This document shows, in pieces, positions 45,447 to 56,612 of a stretch of 64,000 nt of DNA. The DNA is taken from contig JACWMK010000005.1 in assembly GCA_015661405.1 (NCBI GenBank), forward strand, positions 1 to 64,000. The letters run 5' to 3'. The position numbers were made by a program, and so were the translations under genes. Source of the stretch: Methanobacterium sp. (lineage in GTDB: Archaea; Methanobacteriota; Methanobacteria; Methanobacteriales; Methanobacteriaceae). The first letter of the stretch is position 1, and every line of letters begins with the position of its first letter. Below the pieces are notes generated by a model, which saw only the letters and a list, made by a program, of their open reading frames with translations, did not search any database and had not been told where the DNA came from.

Positions 45447-47198
45447 TCAATCACCCCTACTCCTTGAGGTAGTTTTAACATACGGTATTTCACCTGGAGA
45501 TTCCCTTTCCACTTTATATTCCCCTACAATTTCGGTAAGTCCACATCCTGGAGGCACCATAGGTAAAATTTCATCCGGATCAATGGTAACATCAATGAGA
45601 GTGGGTTCTCCAGATTTCAACGCATTTTTAAGAGTTTCCTTCATTTCACCGGGTCTTTCCACTCTCTCACCTTTCACACCAAAGGCTTCTGCTAGTTTTA
45701 CAAAGTCAGGCACTTCACCTAAGCGAGTGTGGGATATTCTACCATCATAAAAGAGTTTTTGCCATTGAGCTACCATTCCTAGATATCGATTATCAAAAAC
45801 ACAGACAACTATGGGTATGTCATATTCTTTTATTGTGGCTAATTCCTGACAAACCATCAAGAAACCTCCATCCCCACATACAGCAACAACGTCACTTTCC
45901 GGTAAAGCCACCTTAGCTCCCATTGCTGCAGGAAATCCAAAACCCATAGTTCCCAGTCCTCCAGATGATAAAAAAGTTCTCGGAATTTTTGATGTAAAGT
46001 AATGAGCCATCCACATCTGATTTTGACCTACATCCGTGGTGACTATAGTGTCATTATCAATCGATTCCATTATCTCTTTTATTACTTGCTGAGGTTTTAG
46101 GGGAACATCTTCAAATGAAATACGTGGCCTACAATTATTTTTGAAATCCGAGATGTATCCCGTCCATTTGTTAGTATTATTTACATTTTTAGTAGTTGTT
46201 TTAATTTTAATAATATTTCTGGTGAGACTGATCAATGTATTTTTAGCATCGCCTACAATCGGTACATCAACATCTACATTCTTCCCAATTTCTGCAGGAT
46301 CAACATCAATATGGATTATTTTAGCTTTACTTGCAAACTCTCCAACATTGCCTGTGGTTCTATCAGAAAAACGACAGCCTATGGCAATTAGGCAGTCACA
46401 TTCATCCACTACAATATTAGCTACTTTTCTACCGTGCATTCCTAACATGCCTAAAGATAATTTATGATCTTCGGGGAAGGATCCTTTACCCATTAATGTG
46501 GTGGTTACAGGTGCACTTATAAGTTCTGAAAGTCTTATAAGTTCTTCAGAAGATTTTGAGTGTATTACACCACCACCTGCAAGTATTACTGGCTTTTTTG
46601 AATCTAGAATTAATTTTGCAGCTTTTTTTATTTGTAATGGATGGCCTTTTTTGGTTGGTTTGTATCCTGGTAGATCTATCTTAACATCCGTTTTATAATT
46701 AAATTCCTCCTCTTGCACATCTTTAGGAAGATCTAGAACTATTGGACCGGGTCTACCAGTTTCAGCAATGTAAAAACCTGCTTTTATCATTCCTGGAATT
46801 TCATCTGCTTTCATAGCTTGGAAATTATGTTTTGTAATAGGCATTGTAATTCCTAAAGTGTCTACCTCTTGAAATGCATCATTACCAATTAAGCTAGTTC
46901 CAACCTGTCCAGCAATAGCGATTATTGGTGATGAATCCATATAAGCAGTTGCAATTCCCGTAATAAGGTTAGTGGCTCCTGGACCTGAAGTACCGATGCA
47001 TACACCAACTTTACCTGATGCCCGAGCATACCCGTCTGCTGCGTGGGCAGCACATTGTTCATGTCTTACCAATATGTGTTTCAAGTCAGAATCATAGATC
47101 ACATCATATAACGGGAGAAGAACTCCCCCAGGATATCCGAAAACAACGTCTACTCCGTGATCTTGCAATGATTTGATTATAGCTTCGCCGCCTTTCAT
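45447..47198 (-). CDS. ilvB: Acetolactate synthase catalytic subunit
   Basis: ThDP-dependent enzyme that condenses two pyruvates, or pyruvate and 2-ketobutyrate, at the start of branched-chain amino acid synthesis. The 583-residue protein has the catalytic Glu in LVRHEQCAAHAADGYARASG, the central FAD-type domain, and the ThDP/Mg motif VCGDGGFLMVCQELATIKEYDIPIVVCVFDN, followed by GMVAQWQKLFYDGR. It leads the ilvB-ilvN-ilvC-mmp12 operon. The ATG follows AAAGGTG. A tandem 15-bp repeat lies about 170 bp upstream. Confidence 0.97.
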   Translation of the reverse strand: MKGGEAIIKSLQDHGVDVVFGYPGGVLLPLYDVIYDSDLKHILVRHEQCAAHAADGYARASGKVGVCIGTSGPGATNLITGIATAYMDSSPIIAIAGQVGTSLIGNDAFQEVDTLGITMPITKHNFQAMKADEIPGMIKAGFYIAETGRPGPIVLDLPKDVQEEEFNYKTDVKIDLPGYKPTKKGHPLQIKKAAKLILDSKKPVILAGGGVIHSKSSEELIRLSELISAPVTTTLMGKGSFPEDHKLSLGMLGMHGRKVANIVVDECDCLIAIGCRFSDRTTGNVGEFASKAKIIHIDVDPAEIGKNVDVDVPIVGDAKNTLISLTRNIIKIKTTTKNVNNTNKWTGYISDFKNNCRPRISFEDVPLKPQQVIKEIMESIDNDTIVTTDVGQNQMWMAHYFTSKIPRTFLSSGGLGTMGFGFPAAMGAKVALPESDVVAVCGDGGFLMVCQELATIKEYDIPIVVCVFDNRYLGMVAQWQKLFYDGRISHTRLGEVPDFVKLAEAFGVKGERVERPGEMKETLKNALKSGEPTLIDVTIDPDEILPMVPPGCGLTEIVGEYKVERESPGEIPYVKTTSRSRGD

Positions 47199-47712
47199 AA
47201 AAAAACACCTTTAATTAAATTTTTTAAATGGTGAAACAAATATCTTTATATAAATATTTCATCTAATTTTACGACTTCAATTCATGATTATTAATATTGG
47301 AACATATATATTTCTTTAATTATTTTATAGAATTCTATTCAAATAAAAATGATTACTTTATAATATTAGGTTAACTTCATTTAGGTTAACTTCATGAAAA
47401 TGTTCAAAATTCCAATTCTCAATCATAAAATTAATAAAAATTTAAATTTCTTTATTATAATACTTCTATTAATGTATTGAAAAGTAATCCAAAATCTTAG
47501 ATTTAATTTTTTATTAAATGTTAAATAACAGTAAAAATAATTTTTATCATAAATCAACCTAGTTTAGTTGTCATATAAATGCGATCACTTAAAATTCCTT
47601 AAATTAATTATATTTTATTAGAATAATAATTTTCAAATTAAGAAATCAAATTCAAAAAGATGTAAAATTATTTTTTATTTTATGAATATGGATCAAATAT
47701 GGAGGTTATTTT
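47199..47712. other. Long intergenic region between ilvB and purD
   Basis: About 510 bp between divergent genes, long for this genome. It contains the tandem repeat listed separately and presumably both promoters. TATA-like runs occur near 47235 and 47305. No leader peptide rich in Val, Leu or Ile was found and no riboswitch fold was recognised. Confidence 0.4.
47366..47395. repeat. Perfect tandem 15-bp repeat upstream of ilvB
   Basis: TTAGGTTAACTTCAT occurs twice in direct contact (47366-47380 and 47381-47395). Each copy holds the palindrome GTTAAC. The 15-bp period and place, about 170 bp before the ilvB start and 320 bp before purD, fit an operator for a regulator of branched-chain amino acid genes; that role is inference. 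Confidence 0.6.
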
Positions 47713-49029
47713 ATGAGAATTCTTGTAGTGGGGACTGGAGCCAGAGAGCATGCTATTTGCCAGTCTATAGCTAAAGATGCAGAATTATATTCTATTATGA
47801 GTAAGCACAATCCAGGAATATCTAGGTTATCAAAATTTCAAATTTCAAACGAAAATGACATACCTACCGTAGAGAAATACGCACTGGAAAATAAGATAGA
47901 TATGGCTATTATAGGACCTGAAGCACCATTAGAAAAAGGTATAGTTAATTCATTAGAAAAAATTGGCATAGAATGTGTAGGACCTACTCAGGAAGCAGCT
48001 CGTATAGAAACGGATAAAGAATTCATGCGAAACCTCTTTCAGGACCATAATATCAAGGGATCACTAGTTTATAAAGTTTTTGATAACGCTCAAGATGCAG
48101 GGAAATTTATAAAAGACTTTAACAAGGATGTTGTAGTAAAACCCATCGGATTAACTGGTGGAAAAGGTGTTAAAATTGTTGGTGAACATTTAAGAGATGC
48201 TGAAGATGCTAAAAACTATGCTAAAGAAATCATTGATAATAAAATTGGGGGACACCCGAAAGTAGTCATAGAGGAAAGATTAATTGGTGAAGAATTCACT
48301 ATCCAAGCTATGGTAGATGGTGATCATATTATACCAATGCCTGCAGTTCAAGATCATCCTCATGCATATGAAGGAGACACAGGCCCTATAACTGGTGGAA
48401 TGGGATCATACTCTGATACAAACGGATTATTACCATTTTTAGATCAAAAGAATTATTCAAAATCCGTTAAAATAATGGAAGAAACTATAAAAGCTATTAA
48501 AACTGAAGTAGGACCTTATAAAGGTATACTCTATGGTCAATTTATGCTTTGCAATGATGGACCTCGTTTAGTGGAATACAATGCTAGGTTTGGAGATCCT
48601 GAAGCCATGAATGTTATACCTCTTATTAATACCAGTTTAGTGGGTTTATGTGAAGATATAGTCGATGGGACTTTAAGGAAGGCTAATTTTAAACCTTTAG
48701 CCACTGTATGTAAATATATAGTCCCTAAAGGATATCCTTTAACCAATGAGGGCTCTAATCAAGTTTTAAAGATTAATGAAAAAAAAATATATGAAGAAGG
48801 AGCTTTAATTTATTATGCAGCTGTGAATCAAAACAATAATGAAATATACACATCTTCTTCAAGGGCTTTAGCGTTAGTAGCAATGGATGATAATATAGAA
48901 GATGCAGAAAAGATTTGTGAAGCATCAACACAATATGTCCAGGGTGATGTTTATCATCGACGAGATGTAGGTACATTAAAGCTGATAGAAAAAAGAATTC
49001 AGCATATGCAAGAGATAAGGACCATCTAA
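47713..49029 (+). CDS. purD: Phosphoribosylamine-glycine ligase
   Basis: ATP-grasp enzyme of purine synthesis that makes GAR. The 438-residue protein has the family start RILVVGTGAREHAI, VVVKPIGLTGGKGVKIV, the ATP-grasp segment EERLIGEEFTIQAMVDG, MPAVQDHPHAYEGDTGPITGGMGSYSD and LVEYNARFGDPEAMNVIP with metal-binding Glu and Asn. It is a single gene. The ATG follows GGAGG. Confidence 0.97.
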   Translation: MRILVVGTGAREHAICQSIAKDAELYSIMSKHNPGISRLSKFQISNENDIPTVEKYALENKIDMAIIGPEAPLEKGIVNSLEKIGIECVGPTQEAARIETDKEFMRNLFQDHNIKGSLVYKVFDNAQDAGKFIKDFNKDVVVKPIGLTGGKGVKIVGEHLRDAEDAKNYAKEIIDNKIGGHPKVVIEERLIGEEFTIQAMVDGDHIIPMPAVQDHPHAYEGDTGPITGGMGSYSDTNGLLPFLDQKNYSKSVKIMEETIKAIKTEVGPYKGILYGQFMLCNDGPRLVEYNARFGDPEAMNVIPLINTSLVGLCEDIVDGTLRKANFKPLATVCKYIVPKGYPLTNEGSNQVLKINEKKIYEEGALIYYAAVNQNNNEIYTSSSRALALVAMDDNIEDAEKICEASTQYVQGDVYHRRDVGTLKLIEKRIQHMQEIRTI

Positions 49030-49071
49030 AAGAATTAATTACATATTCTTAGTTTCTATGGTTCATTTTTT

Positions 49072-50769
<1,698 letters not shown>

Positions 50770-50927
50770 AACTTCACCTTAAAAATTGAAATATTTTAAT
50801 ATTATTGATGATATGACTTCTAATTAAAAAAATTATATAAATAATTTTTAAAAAAAAAGTAATATAATAAGAGCATTATTTTATACTCAAAAAAATTACT
50901 TCAAAATTTTGAATTCCAATCATTATT

Positions 50928-51377
50928 TTAACTTGACACAGGAATTCCTCTGATCCAGATGGTGATATAACCTACATACGGTATCACTATAGGACTCTTA
51001 CCAGGATTACCACCCAGTGTAACTACCTTCTCCTCGATCTGGTTTGGATAAACCACTACCGGATCTGGTCCCGGGTTATTATCTCCCTTTGTAACATAAT
51101 ACAATTGTCCTTCAGGAGTTGTACCTTTATAGATAACACGGTGAATAACCGGCTCCGGGAACCATGTAGCAGCATAAACTACAATATCTCCCACATTTAC
51201 ATCGCTAGTGTTAAATTCATTTAAGCCTAAAAAATTGGCTTTTTCAACAAGTACCACATCTCCCCTATAAAAAACTGGTTCCATACTTCCAGAAACCACC
51301 ACGTTTAAGTGCTGAGCTAAAATTATTCCAATAATTATGATAGCTATATAACCTATTAATTCTTGAGTTTGAGTCAT
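50928..51377 (-). CDS. Signal peptidase I, archaeal type
   Basis: Membrane protease that removes signal peptides from exported proteins. The 149-residue protein has one N-terminal membrane helix (residues 8-25). The nucleophile Ser is in VVSGSMEPVFYRGD, and VIHRVI carries the His that replaces Lys in archaeal and ER-type enzymes; KGDNNPGPD carries the Asp. The ATG is eight bases after the ilvD stop and its TAGGTGG ribosome binding site overlaps that stop, so it is co-translated with ilvD, an unrelated gene. Confidence 0.94.
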   Translation of the reverse strand: MTQTQELIGYIAIIIIGIILAQHLNVVVSGSMEPVFYRGDVVLVEKANFLGLNEFNTSDVNVGDIVVYAATWFPEPVIHRVIYKGTTPEGQLYYVTKGDNNPGPDPVVVYPNQIEEKVVTLGGNPGKSPIVIPYVGYITIWIRGIPVSS

Positions 51378-51385
51378 TAAGCCAC

Positions 51386-53041
51386 CTATTTTAGTACAGC
51401 TCCTTCATCTGCAGAACTAGCCATTTTCATGTACCGTGATAACCATCCTTTAACGTTTCTTTGAGGTTTAACAACTTTTTTAAGCCGTATTCCAATTTCT
51501 TTATCCGATACTTTAAATTCCAGTTTTCTATTAGGTATATCTATCATGATGATATCACCATCACGAACAACTGATATGGGTCCGTTTGCTGCAGCTTCCG
51601 GAGAAACATGACCAATACAAGGGCCTCTAGTACCTCCTGAGAATCTTCCATCAGTTATAAGAACTACAGATTTAATTCCCATTCCAGATATAGCTGAGGT
51701 GGGGTTCAGCATTTCTCTCATTCCCGGCCCCCCTTTAGGACCTTCATAACGTATAATAATTACATCGCCTTCTTGAATTTCACCTTGGAAAATGGCTTTT
51801 ACACATTCTTCTTCACTATCAAAAACTCTAGCTGGACCTCCATGTACCATCATATCCTGATCAACAGCGCTTTGTTTAACTACACTACCATTAGGTGCTA
51901 AATTACCCTTTAAAATAGCTAATCCTCCTTCTTCATGAACAGGATTATCCAAAGTTCTTATAATAGTATGATCTATAAAATCTACATTTTCTATATTTTC
52001 TTTAAGGCTTTTTCCTGTACAAGTAACAACATCTAGATTAAGATTATTTCTTAATTCTGTTAATACGGCAGGAATACCTCCAGCTTTATCTAAATCCAGC
52101 ATACTATGTTCACCTGCTGGAAATATACTAGCAATATGTGGAATTTTCCTGCTGAAATATTCAAATAAATCTAAATCTACTTTAACTCCCATATCTTCTA
52201 ATTCATAAGCTATCGCTGGTAAATGTAAAGTACTATTAGAAGAACCACCCAAAGCTAAGTCTACAATCACTGCGTTTTCAAAGGCTTTCTGAGTCATTAT
52301 TTTAGAAGGAGATATATTTTTATCCAATAAATCCATAATTTGTTTTCCAGACTCCCTTGCAATCTGAATCTTTTTTGCAGAAACAGCATGCGCTGTAGCG
52401 CAGTAAGGTAAACTCATACCCATGGCTTCAGTAAGACAGGCCATAGTATTAGCTGTAAACAAACCAGCACAAGAACCCGCACCAGGACAAGCACACCGTT
52501 CCAACTCATTCAACTCTTCTTCACTCATTTTTCCTGACGAAACCGCCCCCACTGCTTCATAAACACTTATTAAATGTATAGGCTTCCCATTATAATCTCC
52601 AGGCAACATAGGGCCTCCAGTAACTACTATAGAGGGAATATCTAATCTGGCGGCTGCCATCAGCATTCCTGGTACTATTTTATCACAAGTTGGAATCAGA
52701 ACTAAAGCATCAAATTGATGAGCTTGGGCCATACTTTCCACGGTATCTGCTATAATTTCCCGGGATGCTAAGGAATAGCGCATACCTTCATGATTCATGG
52801 CAATTCCATCACAGATGGCCATAGTATTAAATTCAAAAGGTACTCCACCCGCTTCACTTACACCTAATTTTACAGCTTCAGATACTTGATTAAGATGAAT
52901 ATGTCCTGGTACTATATCGGTGAAACTATTAACCACCCCTATAAATGGTCGTTCCATTTCTTCATCCGTGACGCCACAGGCCCGGAGCAAGGATCTGTGA
53001 GGAGCTCTTTGAAGTCCCTTTTTAATATTATCACTTTTCAT
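51386..53041 (-). CDS. ilvD: Dihydroxy-acid dehydratase
   Basis: Fe-S dehydratase for the third step of branched-chain amino acid synthesis. The 551-residue protein starts MKSDNIKKGLQRAPHRSLLRA. Cluster cysteines lie in AICDGIAMNHEGM, PTCDKIVPGML and CPGAGSCAGLFTANTM. The C-terminal PKGGPGMREMLNPTSAISGMG and DGRFSGGTRGPCIGH are typical. ATG 53041 is preferred over 53056 because GGTGA lies between them. The signal peptidase gene follows in the same transcript. It is separate from the ilvBNC operon. Confidence 0.97.
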   Translation of the reverse strand: MKSDNIKKGLQRAPHRSLLRACGVTDEEMERPFIGVVNSFTDIVPGHIHLNQVSEAVKLGVSEAGGVPFEFNTMAICDGIAMNHEGMRYSLASREIIADTVESMAQAHQFDALVLIPTCDKIVPGMLMAAARLDIPSIVVTGGPMLPGDYNGKPIHLISVYEAVGAVSSGKMSEEELNELERCACPGAGSCAGLFTANTMACLTEAMGMSLPYCATAHAVSAKKIQIARESGKQIMDLLDKNISPSKIMTQKAFENAVIVDLALGGSSNSTLHLPAIAYELEDMGVKVDLDLFEYFSRKIPHIASIFPAGEHSMLDLDKAGGIPAVLTELRNNLNLDVVTCTGKSLKENIENVDFIDHTIIRTLDNPVHEEGGLAILKGNLAPNGSVVKQSAVDQDMMVHGGPARVFDSEEECVKAIFQGEIQEGDVIIIRYEGPKGGPGMREMLNPTSAISGMGIKSVVLITDGRFSGGTRGPCIGHVSPEAAANGPISVVRDGDIIMIDIPNRKLEFKVSDKEIGIRLKKVVKPQRNVKGWLSRYMKMASSADEGAVLK

Positions 53042-53323
53042 TTCAAAATTCACCATAAAATTTATCTTTCTTAAATAATATTGATTTAAATTAACAAAAT
53101 AGAAATATTTTACGTATGTTAATACTATTATATCTAAATAGATTTAATTCTTTATCCTAATTTTAGATTTAAGTTCTTAAAATGAATAATTTAAATATTT
53201 TTATTGATGCATTTAACATTAATATAAATTATATGGAACATGATAGGATATAAATATCATAGCAAATGATATTATTTATTTAGAATTTTTATAATTAATA
53301 CTATAATTACCTGGTGGTATGAG

Positions 53324-55159
53324 ATGAGATTACTCCTAATTCATTCTGATTATATAAAATATAAAACCAAGTCTAAAACCAAAATAGCTGAAGAAATAAC
53401 AAATGAAAAAAAAGAAGGTGAATTTAAAAATTCATTAGTTGTATTCACTGCAGTTGAAAAGAAAGATGAAAAAAATCCTGACGGAGTAGTGGAAAATGCT
53501 GCAACCGAGATAAATGACATCTTCTCTAAAATAGGTGCAGAAACAGTTGTCATATATCCTTACGCTCATCTAAGCTCTTCATTAAGTTCTCCTGAATCAG
53601 CAAAAAAAATATTACATGATATGGAGATTAAATTAAGTTCTATGAATCTTAATGTTGCAAGAGTTCCGTTTGGTTGGTATAAATCCTTCGAAATCTCATG
53701 TAAAGGTCATCCCTTATCAGAACTTTCTAGAACTATTCTTCCAGAAAAAACCGAAAAAGAAACAAATGAAGAATTAAATGTTCAAAAATCCGAATTTCAC
53801 ATCCTTAATAAAGGACAACTCTACAATGTAGATGAATTTCAATATCAAACTAATGATTTTGAAAAACTAGTTGATTATGAATTAGATAGAACTAAATCCT
53901 CAGGTGAAGAACCTCCCCACGTTAAACTTATGAAGGAGAAGAATTTAGCAGGTTATGAGCCATCAGCAGATATAGGTCATCTCAGATGGTATCCCAAAGG
54001 TAGACTTATTCGCGATCTATTAGCAGATTATGTTTATAATTTGGTGACTGAAAGAGGTGCAATGCCTGTAGAAACCCCTATAATGTATGATTTGCAAGAT
54101 GAAGCTATCCGGGTGCATGCTGAGAAATTTGGGGAAAGACAATATCGTATGCAAACTAAAAGTAAGGAACTCATGCTCAGATATGCTTGTTGTTTTGGCG
54201 CATTCAGAATATTAGCCGATACCTTCATAACCTGGAAGAACTTACCCCTAGCAATTTACGAATTATCAACATATAGTTTCCGCTTAGAGAAAAGTGGTGA
54301 AGTCGTCGGACTTAAAAGACTCAGAGGATTCACCATGCCAGATTTACATACTGTATGCGCTGATCTGGAACAATCAATGCAAGAATTCAATAATCAAATT
54401 TCAATGTGCGATCAAACTGGTGAAGATCTGCAATTAAATTATGAAGTTATAATAAGAGTGACTGACGATTTCTTTCAAGAGAATCGAGAATGGGTTTTCC
54501 AAGCCGCGAGTATAATAGGTAAACCAATTATTCTAGAGATATTACCAAAAAGAAAGCATTACTGGATTTGTAAAATGGATTTTGCAGCCATCGATTATTT
54601 AGGTAGACCTATGGAAAACCCAACCATCCAAATTGACGTGGAGAGTGCAGAAAGATTTGGTATAACTTATATTGATTCTGAAGAAGAAGAAACCCATCCC
54701 ATAATTATCCACTGCAGCCCCACAGGTAGTATTGAAAGAGTTATAGGTAGTTTACTTGAGAAAACCGCAATTAAAATGGCAGAAAAACTTCCAATGTTTC
54801 CAGTTTGGCTTTCGCCTACTCAAGTTAGAGTATTACCAATTGCTGAGAGACATTTAGACTTTGCTCTACAATTAGCTGATGATTTAATCAAACAAAATAT
54901 CAGAGTAGATGTAGATGACCGTCCCGAAACAGTTGGAAAAAAAATACGGAATTCTGGAAATGAATGGGTGCCCTACGTTATTGTAGTGGGAGATAAAGAA
55001 CTAGAAAATAATCAATTAATGGTTAACATTCGTGAAAGCAATGAAAAAACATTAATGAATAGCAAAGAGCTGATTAATCGAGTACACCATGATACAATTA
55101 ATATGCCATTTAGAAAGCTTCCACTATCTTTAAAACTCTCGGAACGAGTTAATTTCTAA
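53324..55159 (+). CDS. thrS: Threonyl-tRNA synthetase, archaeal type
   Basis: Class II synthetase of 611 residues. The first 145 residues are the archaeal editing domain related to D-aminoacyl-tRNA deacylase (MRLLLIHSDYIKYKTK, VVIYPYAHLSSSL, VARVPFGWYKSF), which clears Ser-tRNA-Thr. The catalytic core has VETPIMYD, GLKRLRGFTMPDLHTVCAD (motif 2) and IHCSPTGSIERVIGSLLE (motif 3). The C-terminal anticodon domain starts PVWLSPTQVRVLPI. The ATG is six bases after GGTGG. It is divergent from ilvD. Confidence 0.97.
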   Translation: MRLLLIHSDYIKYKTKSKTKIAEEITNEKKEGEFKNSLVVFTAVEKKDEKNPDGVVENAATEINDIFSKIGAETVVIYPYAHLSSSLSSPESAKKILHDMEIKLSSMNLNVARVPFGWYKSFEISCKGHPLSELSRTILPEKTEKETNEELNVQKSEFHILNKGQLYNVDEFQYQTNDFEKLVDYELDRTKSSGEEPPHVKLMKEKNLAGYEPSADIGHLRWYPKGRLIRDLLADYVYNLVTERGAMPVETPIMYDLQDEAIRVHAEKFGERQYRMQTKSKELMLRYACCFGAFRILADTFITWKNLPLAIYELSTYSFRLEKSGEVVGLKRLRGFTMPDLHTVCADLEQSMQEFNNQISMCDQTGEDLQLNYEVIIRVTDDFFQENREWVFQAASIIGKPIILEILPKRKHYWICKMDFAAIDYLGRPMENPTIQIDVESAERFGITYIDSEEEETHPIIIHCSPTGSIERVIGSLLEKTAIKMAEKLPMFPVWLSPTQVRVLPIAERHLDFALQLADDLIKQNIRVDVDDRPETVGKKIRNSGNEWVPYVIVVGDKELENNQLMVNIRESNEKTLMNSKELINRVHHDTINMPFRKLPLSLKLSERVNF

Positions 55160-55241
55160 TTTTATAATAAATTACTTTTTTTTTAATTTATTATTTTTTT
55201 AATGCAACTTATTTTTTGAATGTTGATATTCTTTTTATAAC

Positions 55242-55288
55242 TAAATATTTATATTATAACTTATAACTTATAATTTAGAACTTATCAT
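55242..55288. repeat. TATAACT heptamer cluster upstream of parA
   Basis: TATAACTTATAACTTATAA (55255-55273) followed by GAACTTATC (55278-55286), with TTATAACTAA just before (55245-55254). The unit TATAACT repeats with a 7-bp period. The cluster ends about 25 bp before the parA start. Similar clusters follow the parA operon and lie upstream of the ferredoxin gene. Confidence 0.65.
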
Positions 55289-55312
55289 TAATTAATGGAG
55301 GATTGTTTTATT

Positions 55313-56092
55313 ATGGCTGAAATAATTGCAATACTTAATCAAAAGGGAGGATGTGGTAAAACCACCACTGCAGTGAATCTATCTACTGCTTTAGCCCTTC
55401 TAGGTAAAAAAATTTTGTTAATCGATATGGATCCTCAGGCAAACGCTACCACTGGATTAGGAATAGAAAAAAATGAGCAAAACATTACAATATACTCTGT
55501 TTTAACGGGACAAAATACTTTACAAGAATCTATAGTTAATACAGATATTCCTGACTTACAATTAGTTCCAAGTAATATATCTTTAAGTGGTGCAGAGATT
55601 GAATTGAGCAAAACAATAGGTCCACACTCTATATTAAAAGAATCTATGGATGGAATAAATGATCAATATGATTATATTTTCATAGATGTGCCTCCTTCTT
55701 TAGGTTTATTAACTTTAAATTCTATTGTAGCATCTGATAGTGTTATAATACCTATTCAAGCTGAATTTTATGCATTGGAGGGTATGGCTGATCTTATTAA
55801 AGCTATGGATCTAGTTGAAACTCGTTTAAATAGTCCATCACCAATTAAAGGAATTCTACTAACTTTATATGATTCTAGAACCCGTTTAGGGAGAGATGTA
55901 TATAATAATGTTAAAGAATACTTTGGAGAAACAGAGTATATTTTTAAAACAACTATTCCACGTAATGTAAGACTTGCAGAAGCCCCTAGCCATGGTAAAC
56001 CTTGTATAGTTTATGATGAAGAATGCAGTGGTACAGTGGCTTATCAAAAGCTTGCTGAAGAATTATTGAAATTAGAAAGTTTGGGAGGTTGA
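55313..56092 (+). CDS. parA: ParA-family chromosome-partitioning ATPase
   Basis: Deviant-Walker ATPase that forms nucleotide-dependent dimers on DNA and moves centromere complexes. The 259-residue protein has MAEIIAILNQKGGCGKTTT with both P-loop lysines, IDMDPQANATTGLG, IFIDVPPSLGLLTLNS and PIQAEFYALEGMADL, matching chromosomal Soj/ParA. ATG 55313 gives the usual family start; ATG 55295 overlaps the GGAGG site. The next gene begins three bases after the stop and encodes a protein with a ParB-like N-terminus. Heptamer repeats lie on both sides of the pair. Confidence 0.94.
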   Translation: MAEIIAILNQKGGCGKTTTAVNLSTALALLGKKILLIDMDPQANATTGLGIEKNEQNITIYSVLTGQNTLQESIVNTDIPDLQLVPSNISLSGAEIELSKTIGPHSILKESMDGINDQYDYIFIDVPPSLGLLTLNSIVASDSVIIPIQAEFYALEGMADLIKAMDLVETRLNSPSPIKGILLTLYDSRTRLGRDVYNNVKEYFGETEYIFKTTIPRNVRLAEAPSHGKPCIVYDEECSGTVAYQKLAEELLKLESLGG

Positions 56093-56095
56093 TAA

Positions 56096-56521
56096 ATGAC
56101 CTCCAGAAACATTAGAAAAAAACAGGATAATGCTTTAGGAAAAGGATTAGATGCTCTCATTAGAAGTAATTACTTGGATGAAGAAGAAATTCAAGAAAAA
56201 TCCGAGAAAACTAAACCTAATACTACTAAATCTGGTTTGAAAAATGAAAACTCTCAAGATATAGAAGATAAAGCTGAAAGTCAAGTAAATTCAATTCAAA
56301 ATATAAATTTTGATGATAAGGTAATAAATGACGTACTGTTAGATGTTCATAAAAATCCGCGTATATCATTATGGTCAGCGAAATCTGCAGCTGTTTTGAG
56401 ATTTTTAAAGAAGACGAAACCGGAGTTTAGTATAAGTAATGAAGCTTCAATTCTCATTGAGGAAGCGGTTAAAGAAAGATATCCGGATATTTGGATGATC
56501 TTTGAGGAAAAGGGATTATAA
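56096..56521 (+). CDS. ParA partner with ParB-like N-terminal tail, no ParB domain
   Basis: A 141-residue protein. Residues 1-25 contain KKQDNALGKGLDALIRSNY, which closely matches the start of bacterial ParB/Spo0J proteins (GLGKG-NAL-type), the peptide that stimulates ParA ATPase. Residues 26-75 are a charged, low-complexity linker. Residues 78-141 form a helical domain (VLLDVHKNPRISLWSAKSAA, SISNEASILIEEAVKERYPD). The ParB CTPase, helix-turn-helix and dimer domains are absent. The ribosome binding site GGGAGG is in the parA tail and only three bases separate the genes, so the two are coupled. A role as the DNA- or cargo-binding half of a partition system is inference. Confidence 0.85.
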   Translation: MTSRNIRKKQDNALGKGLDALIRSNYLDEEEIQEKSEKTKPNTTKSGLKNENSQDIEDKAESQVNSIQNINFDDKVINDVLLDVHKNPRISLWSAKSAAVLRFLKKTKPEFSISNEASILIEEAVKERYPDIWMIFEEKGL

Positions 56522-56580
56522 TAATTTATAAGTTTTAACTTAAAACTTATAACTAATCACTTATAACTTATAATAAAATA
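56521..56580. repeat. TATAACT-type cluster after the parA operon
   Basis: TTATAAGTT (56526-56534), AACTTAAAACTTATAACT (56538-56553 region) and CACTTATAACTTATAA (56559-56574). The copies lie in both orientations and fill the gap between the partner gene and the convergent radical SAM gene. It is the second of three related clusters. Confidence 0.6.
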
Positions 56581-56612
56581 CAATAATTTAAAATAATAAA
56601 GAGAAGCTGATT

